A DNA stretch of 33,521 nt, taken from Chitinophagaceae bacterium (lineage in GTDB: Bacteria; Bacteroidota; Bacteroidia; Chitinophagales; Chitinophagaceae). Under the pieces are notes generated by a model. The model was not told the origin of the DNA. It worked only from the letters and a program-made list of their open reading frames with translations, and searched no databases. A program made the translations under genes and the position numbers. This document shows positions 16,192 to 23,780 of this stretch, piece after piece; the stretch's first letter is position 1, and each line of letters opens with the position of its first letter. The stretch spans positions 1 to 33,521 of the forward strand of contig CANJQU010000040.1 of NCBI GenBank assembly GCA_947476485.1, written 5' to 3'.

Positions 16192-16719
16192 TTAAGCGCT
16201 TGTTTCTTCAGTGCCTTCTTCAGCAGCGGGTGCTTCAGGCGCTGCTGTTTCAGCGGCTGTTGCTGCAGTTGTTGTTTCAGTAGCTTTCTTACCACCTGAG
16301 CTACGACGGCTGCGGCGTGTTTTCTTAGCGGCTGCTGCTTCGGCATCTTTACCGTAGATCTCGTTGAAGTCTACCAGTTCTATCATAGCCATATCAGAAG
16401 CATCACCTGCGCGGCGTGGCAACTTGATGATACGTGTATACCCACCCGGGCGGTCAGCTACCTTATCACCTATTACGCCAAACAATTCCTTGATGGCTTC
16501 CTTATCCTGCAGGTGGCTGAATACGATACGACGATTGTGCATAGTATCCTTCTTGCTGCGGGTAATGATGGGCTCGGCATATACACGCAGAGACTTGGCC
16601 TTAGCCAAAGTAGTGGTGATACGCTTGTGCTCAATCAGCTGGCTGGTGAGGTTCGAAAGCAGGGCAGCGCGGTGTGAGGCGGTGCGGCTTAAATTTTTGA
16701 TCTTGTCTCCGTGACGCAT
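16192..16719 (-). CDS. rplQ: 50S ribosomal protein L17 with long acidic/Ala tail
   Basis: 175 residues. The N-terminal 115 or so ([47 protein letters not shown]) are canonical L17, which binds near the peptide exit tunnel of the large subunit. The C-terminal 50-60 residues are a low-complexity extension: a basic patch [14 protein letters not shown], then a Thr/Ala/Glu-rich tail ending EEGTEETSA. Similar extensions occur in other Bacteroidota L17 proteins. It is the last gene of the alpha operon, after rpoA, and is followed by a strong terminator. Confidence 0.97.
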   Translation of the reverse strand: MRHGDKIKNLSRTASHRAALLSNLTSQLIEHKRITTTLAKAKSLRVYAEPIITRSKKDTMHNRRIVFSHLQDKEAIKELFGVIGDKVADRPGGYTRIIKLPRRAGDASDMAMIELVDFNEIYGKDAEAAAAKKTRRSRRSSGGKKATETTTAATAAETAAPEAPAAEEGTEETSA

Positions 16720-16780
16720 GACATTTGTTGTTTTAATTCCCCCATACCATGGTCAGTGAATTATGGGGTACTTTGTTAAG

Positions 16781-16886
16781 TTAAAAGTTAAAAGTCAAAA
16801 GCTAAAAGTGAGCGGATCGACTTGATATTTTCACTAAAGAGAAAAGTCAAAAGGTAAAACTTTTAGGTTCTCACTTTTGACTTTTG
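16781..16886. repeat. Inverted TCAAAAG-type repeat between rpoA and rplQ
   Basis: The segment AAAAGTTAAAAGTCAAAAG... ending AAAAGTGAG (16782-16811) is mirrored by CTCACTTTTGACTTTTG (16870-16886). A second short hairpin, CCCCATA/TATGGGG, lies at 16740-16768. A related string TTTTTGACTTTTGATTTC occurs at 19237-19254 between rpsM and rpsK. These are repeats within the operon's spacers. Confidence 0.6.
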
Positions 16887-16895
16887 CCCTATAAA

Positions 16896-17894
16896 TTAAT
16901 CTTCTGTTCTGCGGAATTTATTGATGTCCATTCCGAAGTGCAGGCCGCGCTCATGCAGCACCTGCTCTATTTCAGACAGTGATTTCTGTCCGAAATTGCG
17001 GAATTTCATCAGCTCTTCCTGTGTATACTGTACCAGTTCGCTCAGCGAGTTGATCTTAGCTGCTTTGAGGCAGTTGAATGCACGTACAGAAAGCTCAAGG
17101 TCTTCAAGTGGTGTATTCAATACCTTGCGTACCAGCAAAGTTTCTTCATCAACGATAGTTTCTTTCTCTTCACGCTTGGTATCCAGGGAGATGTTCTCAT
17201 CAGTGATGATCATCAGGTGCTGGATAAGGATGCGCGAGGCTTCCTTCACTGCTTCCTCAGGATGAATGGTACCATCGGTATTCACTTCCATGATCAGCTT
17301 TTCGAAGTCGGTGCGCTGCTCAACGCGGGTATTTTCGATCGTGTACTTAACATTCTTGATCGGGGTGTAGATAGAGTCGATAGCTATCAGTCCCAAAGGA
17401 GCGTCAGTAGGGCGGTTTTCCTCTGCAGGAACATAACCACGGCCTTTACCGATATGCAGTTCCATATGAAAACCAGCGCCGGCCTGCAGATTGCAGATAA
17501 CCAGGTCAGGGTTCATCACCTGGAAGTTAGGGAGCGACTCGCCTATCATACCAGCAGTAAATACTTCTTTGCCTTTTATGCTCAGGTCAATTTTTTCGCT
17601 AACGAAATCAGATACATCACCTATCGCTTTAAGGCGAACCTGCTTGAGGTTGAGGATGATCTCCGTAACGTCTTCCAGCACACCTTTAAGTGTAGCGAAC
17701 TCATGGTCGGCGCCAGGGATCCGGATAGCAGTGATCGCAAAGCCTTCGAGCGAAGACAGCAACACACGGCGTAAAGCGTTACCAATGGTAACACCATAGC
17801 CCGGCTCCAGGGGGCGGAATTCGAACTGCGCTTCGAAATCAGTTGTTTTCTGCAGCGCTATCTTGTCCGGTTTTTGGAAATTCAATATGGCCAT
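16896..17894 (-). CDS. rpoA: DNA-directed RNA polymerase subunit alpha
   Basis: 332 residues, the normal size. The N-terminal assembly domain (ATLKGVLEDVTEIILNLKQVRLK, EPGYGVTIGNALRRVLLSSLEG) is joined to a C-terminal domain (about 255-320; LEDLELSVRAFNCLKAAKINSLSELV, LMKFRNFGQKSLSEIEQVL). The latter contacts UP elements and activators. The start is the ATG at 17894, followed by AILNFQKPDKI as in other Bacteroidota. It lies between rpsD and rplQ in standard alpha-operon order, with a 176-base gap to rplQ that contains repeats. Confidence 0.98.
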   Translation of the reverse strand: MAILNFQKPDKIALQKTTDFEAQFEFRPLEPGYGVTIGNALRRVLLSSLEGFAITAIRIPGADHEFATLKGVLEDVTEIILNLKQVRLKAIGDVSDFVSEKIDLSIKGKEVFTAGMIGESLPNFQVMNPDLVICNLQAGAGFHMELHIGKGRGYVPAEENRPTDAPLGLIAIDSIYTPIKNVKYTIENTRVEQRTDFEKLIMEVNTDGTIHPEEAVKEASRILIQHLMIITDENISLDTKREEKETIVDEETLLVRKVLNTPLEDLELSVRAFNCLKAAKINSLSELVQYTQEELMKFRNFGQKSLSEIEQVLHERGLHFGMDINKFRRTED

Positions 17895-17990
17895 ATTGAT
17901 CTTTTATTTTGAAATTGTGATTTTTGATTTGTTACTTAAAATTTAATTCAGGCAGATATGCATCAGCAGAGCAGATGCATGGGTCAGCCA

Positions 17991-18596
17991 CTATTTAGAA
18001 TACAACTCAACGATCAGCTGTTCCTTGATATTCTCAGGTACTGATTCACGCTCAGGATGTGCCAGGTAAGTACCCTTCATATCCCTTTCGTTCCACTCTA
18101 CCCAGTTGATGCGGGTATTCTTGCCGCGTATCATACCGATAACGGTAGTATTTGCTTTGCTCTTAGGTTTCAGTTCTATTACATCACCTGGCTTCAGGCT
18201 GTAAGAAGGTATGTTCACCACTTCGCCATTCACCATAAGATGTTTGTGCGATACCAGCTGGCGTGCAGCAGGACGGGTAGGAGCAATACCAAGACGATAA
18301 ACTGTATTGTCGAGACGAGCTTCAAGGAGCTTGATAAGGTTCTCACCGGTTGCTCCTTTAAGGCGTGCAGCCTCTACATAGGTGTTTGCAAATTGCTTTT
18401 CGAGCAGGCCATATGTGTATTTGGCTTTCTGCTTTTCCTTCAGCTGCACTGCATACTCGCTGGCTGTTTTGCGCTTGCGGGTTGGGCCGTGCTGGCCGGG
18501 AGGGTTGCTGTTCTTTCCGAGGCTTTTGCCTGATCCGAGGATAGGTTCGCCGAATATGCGGCAGATCCTGTTTTTGGGTCCTGTGTAACGTGCCAT
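17991..18596 (-). CDS. rpsD: 30S ribosomal protein S4
   Basis: 201 residues. ARYTGPKNRICRIFGEPILG at the N-terminus is typical of Bacteroidota S4. An S4 RNA-binding domain is visible at about 90-155 (LEARLDNTVYRLGIAPTRPAARQLVSHKHLMVNGEVVNIPSYSLKPGD). S4 nucleates assembly of the small subunit and in many bacteria represses the alpha operon translationally. The upstream spacer (18597-18735) contains a small hairpin AGCAGCT/AGCTGCT at 18701-18720, which might serve such a role, but this is untested. Confidence 0.98.
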   Translation of the reverse strand: MARYTGPKNRICRIFGEPILGSGKSLGKNSNPPGQHGPTRKRKTASEYAVQLKEKQKAKYTYGLLEKQFANTYVEAARLKGATGENLIKLLEARLDNTVYRLGIAPTRPAARQLVSHKHLMVNGEVVNIPSYSLKPGDVIELKPKSKANTTVIGMIRGKNTRINWVEWNERDMKGTYLAHPERESVPENIKEQLIVELYSK

Positions 18597-18735
18597 TACG
18601 ATTTTTTGTTTTAGCTGCTCCGTCTCATTAAAATCGTTAAAATCCGATCCGAAACAGCGTTGTTAAGAAAAATGTTTACTAAACCTGTTTAAATGCAATC
18701 AGCAGCTACTACGAGCTGCTAACTGTGTATTGTTA

Positions 18736-19140
18736 CTATACTCTGCGTTTCTTTGGAGGGCGGCAACCATTGTGCGGCATTGGTGTAACGTCTTTGATCG
18801 ATGTTACCTCGATGCCTGAATTGTTCAGGGCACGGATAGCGCCTTCGCGGCCTGAACCCGGTCCTTTCACATATACGTCAGCACGTTTCATGCCTGCGTC
18901 TGATGCTACTTTTGCACAATCCTGGGCTGCAACCTGCGCTGCATAAGGAGTGTTTTTCTTAGAACCACGGAAACCCATCTTACCGGCAGAAGACCAGGAA
19001 ATAACCTGGCCAGCCTTGTTGGTGATGCTGATAATGATGTTGTTGAATGTTGCATTCACGTGAACATCACCGTGTGTGTCGATCTTTACGATCCTCTTTT
19101 TAGCAACGGTCTTTGCCGACGCCTGTTGTGCTTTTGCCAT
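18736..19140 (-). CDS. rpsK: 30S ribosomal protein S11
   Basis: 134 residues with a short Ala/Lys-rich N-terminal extension ([16 protein letters not shown]) before the conserved core: [56 protein letters not shown] and the terminal [14 protein letters not shown]11 forms the platform of the 30S subunit near the E site. Normal alpha-operon position between rpsM and rpsD. Confidence 0.98.
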   Translation of the reverse strand: MAKAQQASAKTVAKKRIVKIDTHGDVHVNATFNNIIISITNKAGQVISWSSAGKMGFRGSKKNTPYAAQVAAQDCAKVASDAGMKRADVYVKGPGSGREGAIRALNNSGIEVTSIKDVTPMPHNGCRPPKKRRV

Positions 19141-19321
19141 TTTACTTTGAAAATTAGGTAGTCAATGATACCGGTTTCCCGGTGTTTAAACTTAAGCCAC
19201 CAGTTGTTCTATCACCCGTCACGCAGCCATACTGCATTTTTGACTTTTGATTTCTAACGTCTGACTTAATCGTGCCACTCCTCCCCGGTACACCCACACG
19301 GATCCGGCAGCGGCACTATGA

Positions 19322-19702
19322 TTATTTCTTAGGTGCTTTCTTTTTACCTGCAACTGTCTTACGCTTACCTTTACGGGTACGGCTGTTGGTACGGGTACGC
19401 TGGCCACGTAAAGGAAGACCCTTACGGTGACGAACACCACGGTAACAAGCGATATCCATAAGACGCTTTATGTTCATCTGCACTTCAGAGCGCAGTTGTC
19501 CTTCTACTTTAAACTCCGCGTTGATAATATTACGGATGGCAGTCTGCTCTTCGTCATTCCACTCAAACGCTTTCTTATCATAAGAAACGCCTGCTTTATC
19601 GAGGATGTACCGGGCAGTACTATTACCAATGCCGAAAATATAAGTGAGCGCTATCTCACCACGTTTATTCTTCGGAAGATCAATACCAGCTATACGAGCC
19701 AT
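19322..19702 (-). CDS. rpsM: 30S ribosomal protein S13
   Basis: 126 residues: [26 protein letters not shown], helix-two-turn-helix region, then [20 protein letters not shown] and a basic tail ending [16 protein letters not shown]13 contacts the P-site tRNA and the large subunit. Followed by a 181-base spacer (19141-19321) before rpsK, long for this operon, which contains a TTTTTGACTTTTG repeat and no recognisable gene. Confidence 0.98.
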   Translation of the reverse strand: MARIAGIDLPKNKRGEIALTYIFGIGNSTARYILDKAGVSYDKKAFEWNDEEQTAIRNIINAEFKVEGQLRSEVQMNIKRLMDIACYRGVRHRKGLPLRGQRTRTNSRTRKGKRKTVAGKKKAPKK

Positions 19703-19717
19703 TGAAAATTTAATTTT

Positions 19718-19742
19718 AACCCCCGGCCCTTGAAGGGGAGGG
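19718..19742. repeat. REP-like GC-rich repeat (copy b)
   Basis: AACCCCCGGCCCTTGAAGGG followed by GAGGG, in the rpmJ-rpsM spacer. Related to copy e near queA when read in the opposite orientation. Confidence 0.5.
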
Positions 19743-19791
19743 ATATTTTTACGAATTAATGTTTACTACTTAATGCCGTACTCCTAAAGAG

Positions 19792-19815
19792 AAGCCCCTT
19801 TAGGGGTTTGGGGTT
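19792..19815. repeat. REP-like GC-rich repeat (copy c)
   Basis: AAGCCCCTTTAGGGG followed by TTTGGGGTT. CCCC-TTTA-GGGG is palindromic at its ends, and the GGGGTTTGGGGTT tail is identical to copy a. It touches the rpmJ stop codon (19815-19817). Confidence 0.6.
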
Positions 19816-19931
19816 TATCCCTGCCTTTGTTTAAAACGAGGATTCTTTTTGTTGATAATGTACAACCTGCCTTTACGACGCACGATCTTACAATCTACGC
19901 TGCGCTTCTTTATGGATGCTCTTACTTTCAT
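19815..19931 (-). CDS. rpmJ: 50S ribosomal protein L36
   Basis: A 38-residue gene read directly from the minus strand: [19 protein letters not shown], then [19 protein letters not shown] and TAA. This is the L36 family in its zinc-free form: one Cys remains of the Cys4/CCCH zinc site. Standard position between infA and rpsM. The REP-like repeat (copy c) runs right up to its stop codon. Confidence 0.96.
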   Translation of the reverse strand: MKVRASIKKRSVDCKIVRRKGRLYIINKKNPRFKQRQG

Positions 19932-19987
19932 TGCTTATAGTTTAAACGTCAAAATTAATAATTCAAAAACCGCTGCTTTCCATGGGA

Positions 19988-20023
19988 AAGCCCCTTTAGG
20001 TCCCGATAGCTATCGGGATGGGG
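19988..20023. repeat. REP-like repeat with perfect palindrome (copy d)
   Basis: AAGCCCCTTTAGG, the perfect 18-bp palindrome TCCCGATAGCTATCGGGA (20001-20018), then TGGGGTT. It ends immediately before the infA stop codon (20024-20026) and shares CCCCTTTAGG and GGGGTT with copy c, so it looks like the same family with a different palindrome in the middle. Confidence 0.65.
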
Positions 20024-20242
20024 TTATTTATACCTATAAATGATCCGGCCGCGGCTGAGATCATAAGGGCTCATCTCCACCCCTACCTTGTCCCCGGGCA
20101 ATATGCGTATGTAGTGCATCCGCATCTTACCAGAAATAGTGGCCAGTATTTCGTGCCCATTTTCTAACCGTACGCGAAACATAGCATTGGATAACGCTTC
20201 TACTATTGTTCCGTCTTGTTTAATGAGCGACTGCTTAGCCAT
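20024..20242 (-). CDS. infA: Translation initiation factor IF-1
   Basis: 72 residues forming one OB-fold S1-like domain: [68 protein letters not shown]-1 binds the 30S A site during initiation. It is the first gene of the alpha-operon cluster here, with its own promoter 18 bases upstream. An unrelated small membrane protein gene, not map or secY, lies upstream. Confidence 0.98.
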   Translation of the reverse strand: MAKQSLIKQDGTIVEALSNAMFRVRLENGHEILATISGKMRMHYIRILPGDKVGVEMSPYDLSRGRIIYRYK

Positions 20243-20259
20243 ATTTTTTTTAGGGATTG

Positions 20260-20267
20260 CAAAGGTA
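20260..20267 (-). promoter_or_regulatory. -7 box TACCTTTG for infA / alpha operon
   Basis: TACCTTTG on the minus strand matches TAnnTTTG exactly and is preceded by an A/T-rich tract with TTT about 20 bases upstream. The predicted start site near 20253 leaves a leader of about ten bases before infA. Confidence 0.65.
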
Positions 20268-20398
20268 GCAAATACTTTTTATTTAATAAAAAAAATTTGC
20301 CCGTAAAATGTCCGGATCAGGATTAATTTAATTTTAAGACCGCCCGGATGTCTAAAAACGGCATTAATATCAGCAAATGTAATGTATTTGCGGCTAAT

Positions 20399-20950
20399 TT
20401 ATAGGTTCATAGCGATCATTATACCGCGCCCGGTGAAATAAACGCTCGTTTTGCCGTCTTTTCGGTGATTTATGTTACGAAAACAAACTTCAGACAGACC
20501 ATATAATAAGAATGGCGCGAGATATGCCGCATTAAATTCAATAAAATTTCTGCCAAACCGTGCTTCGAAGGATTTCCCCCTGGCCTGTATCAGGTTATAC
20601 ACTGCTAATCTTGACAGACCATAACTGATACCGGCATATAATATCGAACCGCATATTTGCTCATGCCGGTCCCCTTTATTATGAATATATTCACTGACGC
20701 CCACTGCAATAAGACCCGCCGACGCACCTGCATATATACACCCCATTATCTTGTCGCCATACCATTCCGGCTTTGAGGCTACATAACTATACATGCCCGC
20801 AACGCCTTCAAGTAAAACTACAGCAGTTACAATGCCAACTCCGCGATTAATAACTATATGTGGTTGGTAAAAGGCTCCTGTATCCTGAGCCTTTGCTCCC
20901 AGAGGGTAGCAAAGCAAGACAACCGATATTATCATCAGGGCACGACGCAT
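20399..20950 (-). CDS. Small exported or membrane protein, function unknown
   Basis: 183 residues, not recognised. A signal peptide is visible (residues 1-21, ending LGAKAQ). The remainder has three or four hydrophobic, Gly/Ala-rich stretches (GVGIVTAVVLLEGVAGMYSYV, IMGCIYAGASAGLIAVGVSEY, ICGSILYAGISYGLSRL, AAYLAPFLLYGLSEV) separated by charged loops. This suggests either a small inner-membrane protein or a helical envelope protein; it does not look like a beta barrel. It follows gmhB on the same strand after 59 bases and precedes infA. No motif permits a functional call. Confidence 0.6.
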   Translation of the reverse strand: MRRALMIISVVLLCYPLGAKAQDTGAFYQPHIVINRGVGIVTAVVLLEGVAGMYSYVASKPEWYGDKIMGCIYAGASAGLIAVGVSEYIHNKGDRHEQICGSILYAGISYGLSRLAVYNLIQARGKSFEARFGRNFIEFNAAYLAPFLLYGLSEVCFRNINHRKDGKTSVYFTGRGIMIAMNL

Positions 20951-21009
20951 CTTAGAATTTTGAGAGTACCGGAAAGTTACGATTTTATCTCAAAGAGCAA
21001 ATCAGCCTG

Positions 21010-21585
21010 CTACCCTACCAATTCAGCAACCATGGTCTTGGCCCACGCCTCAAGCGACGGGTATTGCTCATCTACTAGATCGTTTGGCATTTCAACAGGC
21101 TCGTGCTTGGTGGTGAGAAACACAGTGTGCATGGATAGCCTTTTGCCAAACTCCATATCACTTATGCTATTACCTACCATCACACTGCGCTTGAAATCGA
21201 TAAGCGGAAAATCTTCCTGCGCCTGGAGGCCCATTCCGATGTTCGGTTTGCGATTGCGGTCATCGTCTGTTATTGCCGTGCAGGAGTATACTTTATCTAT
21301 GCGCCCACCATTCTCCTCCACTGCATCCTTCATATTGCCGTGGATCTCTTTTAGCGCTTCGAGGGTCATTATGCCGCGGCCCACACCACGCTGATTTGAT
21401 ACAACGATTACGTGGCCAAATGCCTGGCTCATGGATCTGATAGCTTCAAGCGCGCCATCGTGGAAATTAAATTCACTCCAGTCTGTGATGTATGATCCAA
21501 CCGATTCTACGTTTATCACACCATCCCTGTCGAGGAAGAGGGTCCAGCCTCTGTCTATTTCCGATCTTAGATTTAAAGGGCTCAT
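21010..21585 (-). CDS. gmhB: HAD phosphatase, heptose-1,7-bisphosphate 7-phosphatase-like
   Basis: 191 residues of the HAD-IIIA group: motif I FLDRDGVIN (D19, D21), motif II VVSNQRGVGRG (S63), then NRKPNIGM and VGNSISDMEFGKRL. GmhB removes the 7-phosphate in ADP-heptose synthesis for the LPS core. Assignment rests on family resemblance and on gmhA lying 6 bases upstream. Differences from E. coli GmhB: the zinc-binding CxH...CxC loop is reduced to a single Cys102 (SCTAITDDDRNRKP), and motif IV reads GNS where GDS/GDK is usual, leaving D143 as the acidic residue. It could therefore also act on another sugar phosphate such as the alpha-anomer. Confidence 0.82.
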   Translation of the reverse strand: MSPLNLRSEIDRGWTLFLDRDGVINVESVGSYITDWSEFNFHDGALEAIRSMSQAFGHVIVVSNQRGVGRGIMTLEALKEIHGNMKDAVEENGGRIDKVYSCTAITDDDRNRKPNIGMGLQAQEDFPLIDFKRSVMVGNSISDMEFGKRLSMHTVFLTTKHEPVEMPNDLVDEQYPSLEAWAKTMVAELVG

Positions 21586-21591
21586 CTTATT

Positions 21592-22170
21592 TCAGTTTTT
21601 AAATAATTCCTGTTCTACCAACTGGCAGATTATATGTCCTACCATGATATGCGATTCCTGTATTCTCGGTGTGTCGCTGCTCGGCACATTGATCAGGTGG
21701 TCGCATATGGCTTTCATTTTTCCACCAGTCTCTCCTGTTAGTCCTACAGTAATCATACCAAGATTTCTAGCCTGCTCTATAGCATTGATAATATTAACAG
21801 AATTACCTGAAGTGCTCAGCGCGATCAATACATCGCCCGGCTTACCGGTTCCCTTAACTATTCTGCTGTAAACCAGCTCGTAACCATAGTCATTGGCTAC
21901 TGCCGTCATATACGATGAATTACAGTGAAGGGCTTCCGAAGGCAGCGGATCCCTGTCGGTATAAAACCTGCCGCTGAACTCGGCTGCAAGATGCTGCGCA
22001 TCGGCAGCGCTACCGCCATTACCGCAAAACAACACCTTATTGCCATTTCTGAAGGCCTGCGCAGTAAGGGTTGTAACCTTTTCTATAGTTTCAACAAGTG
22101 TTGGGTCGGCGAGTAATTTCTGCTTGGTGTCGATGGATGCCTGTATGATGTTCCGGATGTGTTGCTGCAT
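21592..22170 (-). CDS. gmhA: Sedoheptulose-7-phosphate isomerase (SIS domain)
   Basis: 192 residues, one SIS sugar-isomerase domain. It converts sedoheptulose 7-phosphate to D-glycero-D-manno-heptose 7-phosphate, the first committed step toward LPS core heptose. Signatures: VLFCGNGGSAADAQHLAAEFSGRF (about 47-70), GDVLIALSTSGNSVNIINAI (116-135), VGLTGETGG and the C-terminal ESHIMVGHIICQLVEQ with the catalytic-region His. It has its own promoter box and is followed after 6 bases by gmhB, forming a two-gene heptose unit. hldE is not in the window. Confidence 0.94.
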   Translation of the reverse strand: MQQHIRNIIQASIDTKQKLLADPTLVETIEKVTTLTAQAFRNGNKVLFCGNGGSAADAQHLAAEFSGRFYTDRDPLPSEALHCNSSYMTAVANDYGYELVYSRIVKGTGKPGDVLIALSTSGNSVNIINAIEQARNLGMITVGLTGETGGKMKAICDHLINVPSSDTPRIQESHIMVGHIICQLVEQELFKN

Positions 22171-22181
22171 AATAGATATCT

Positions 22182-22189
22182 CAAAATTA
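22182..22189 (-). promoter_or_regulatory. -7 box TAATTTTG for gmhA-gmhB
   Basis: TAATTTTG on the minus strand matches TAnnTTTG and lies 11 bases before the gmhA ATG, which would give a very short leader. No well-spaced TTG was found upstream. Confidence 0.45.
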
Positions 22190-22333
22190 CGTTGTTAATC
22201 AATACAAATAAACTCGTGTTTAACAACATTTAGTATGTAGGGAGAATAATCCACAATATTAAAGGACTACCCTCTTTATATATGACGTAGTTTTTCCACA
22301 ATATGGTAGTAATAAAATGTTAATTTTAAGCTT

Positions 22334-23089
22334 ATGAAAAGAATAAACCCTATCATCCTGATGCTGATCCTGTTTTACTGCTCGTGTTATACAAAGCAGG
22401 ATAACAATATCATAAAATACCCCTACAATACAACAACGCTTAACGGTCACAACTTGAGGGACTCGGGCAAAATCATCACAATTACGGGCAGAGATAGTTC
22501 GACCACGTACCTTGATTTCTACTTCGCTCTCATAGACGCTAACCGGAAATCGGACGTTATCTCGTGTTCTTTGTCAGGCCTGCCGGCCGGCATAGTTGAT
22601 TCCCCCGGAGCTGCAAGCTATCTGCTGCCATTAGGGCTGCATACTCCTTTACATATCAGCAACACGGATACAGGGCTGCACACCTTTTATGTTCATATCT
22701 CCGGTGCATATGGAGATCATACTTATCCCGTTCAGCTGCATGTACTGCCACCCTTTGATAATGCTCTTGGCTTAGTTGGAACATGGTCAAGCACACATAA
22801 TTGCGGCACTGATAGCTGCATGATGACGATCTCGCCCGTTGCTGGTCAGCCCCATTGGATAAACATCCGGAATTTCCAGTGCCTCGGCGATAGCGTCATA
22901 GTTCATGCGTCCGTTTCCGATTCGGGGTTAATAACTATACCCTACCAGACATCGAACGGTTATTCTATATTTGGACACCGCCAATTAAGCGCCTTGGGAA
23001 TGTCTGCTGAACAGGCCTTTACTATCCAGGATACTGTTATTGATGGCAGCGACACCATGGTTTGCTTTTCATGGTGGGAAAGACGATAA
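22334..23089 (+). CDS. Lipoprotein, first gene of a lipoprotein-barrel-lipoprotein cassette
   Basis: 251 residues with a lipoprotein-type signal ending LILFYCSCYTKQ (Cys16 or Cys18 as the lipidated residue). The rest is beta-rich: an N-terminal half (about 25-135, ISGAYGDHTYPVQLHVLPP) that could be an Ig-like fold, then a C-terminal half rich in Cys (C153, C158, C179 region, and C near 240 in DTMVCFSWWERR). The C-terminal half matches the third gene of the cassette by eye: GQPHWINIRNFQCLGDSV against GQPYQVNINNIRGLGDSI, and IPYQTSNGYSIFG against IPLQTTHGYTIYG. Function unknown. The reading frame ends 22 bases before the barrel-like gene, so co-transcription is likely. Confidence 0.72.
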   Translation: MKRINPIILMLILFYCSCYTKQDNNIIKYPYNTTTLNGHNLRDSGKIITITGRDSSTTYLDFYFALIDANRKSDVISCSLSGLPAGIVDSPGAASYLLPLGLHTPLHISNTDTGLHTFYVHISGAYGDHTYPVQLHVLPPFDNALGLVGTWSSTHNCGTDSCMMTISPVAGQPHWINIRNFQCLGDSVIVHASVSDSGLITIPYQTSNGYSIFGHRQLSALGMSAEQAFTIQDTVIDGSDTMVCFSWWERR

Positions 23090-23111
23090 AATAAACCTGA
23101 CAATATCGATT

Positions 23112-23774
23112 ATGAGAACAATACTCCTATCAATTATAACGCTTGCTTTATCTCTCGGTCGTGCTTCGGGCCAGGACAAAGGCAAAATTGAATTCAGCCT
23201 CGGATCAGGAGTATGGTCATCAAGCGAGCTGTTTGATGGATACACCCCAGGGTTCCTTTTAAGCCCAAGTTTCAAGACCTACATAATCAAACAATACTCA
23301 GGCGCATTTTACGCTACTGCCAAATATTTTGTGAGCAAAAGAGTAAGCCTCGGCATTGCGTTTGCGTATGAAAATGAAAGCGGAACCTGGCAAAGAAATG
23401 AAAATGTTCATGGCGGGGCATATGGCTGGGAAGCCATACCGATGGGCAGCTTTAAACGGCAGGCATTTACTTTTGCCCCGGAGTTGTATGTTACTTATGC
23501 ACAAAAAGGGATAGCAAGGCTATACTGGAACGCGGGCGTAGGAATAACCTACCGGAATGAGGTAGACAGGTACAGCGGCAACTACTACGCATCCCATTAT
23601 ACTAACGGCGTAAATTCCCTGGGTAAAAACCTGCAGATGAACAACAACAAGATGCACTTAAACCTTTATTATTCACCGATCGGCATATCTGCAGGTAAGG
23701 CGTTACGCTGGTTTGCAGAGATCGGAATTGGATACAAGGGGATTTTAAATACAGGTGTTTCCTACAAGATATAA
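23112..23774 (+). CDS. Predicted outer-membrane barrel protein
   Basis: 220 residues with a signal peptide MRTILLSIITLALSLGRASG before QDKGKIEFSLGSG. The mature part alternates amphipathic strands ending in aromatic residues: SLGIAFAYENESGTW, AFTFAPELYVTYAQKGIARLYWNAGVGITY, LRWFAEIGIGYKGILNTGVSYKI, the last resembling a terminal barrel strand. The longer open frame starts at 23040, but that would overlap the preceding lipoprotein and put 24 non-signal residues in front, so the ATG at 23112 is preferred. It is flanked by two paralogous lipoprotein genes (22 and 6 bases away), suggesting a complex at the outer membrane. No family can be named. Confidence 0.72.
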   Translation: MRTILLSIITLALSLGRASGQDKGKIEFSLGSGVWSSSELFDGYTPGFLLSPSFKTYIIKQYSGAFYATAKYFVSKRVSLGIAFAYENESGTWQRNENVHGGAYGWEAIPMGSFKRQAFTFAPELYVTYAQKGIARLYWNAGVGITYRNEVDRYSGNYYASHYTNGVNSLGKNLQMNNNKMHLNLYYSPIGISAGKALRWFAEIGIGYKGILNTGVSYKI

Positions 23775-23780
23775 CTAACT

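Noticed and set aside
23040-23111. Longer start for the barrel-like gene, overlapping the first lipoprotein
   Set aside because: The extra 24 residues precede a complete signal peptide and would prevent its recognition; the ATG at 23112 fits an exported protein and a 22-base spacer.
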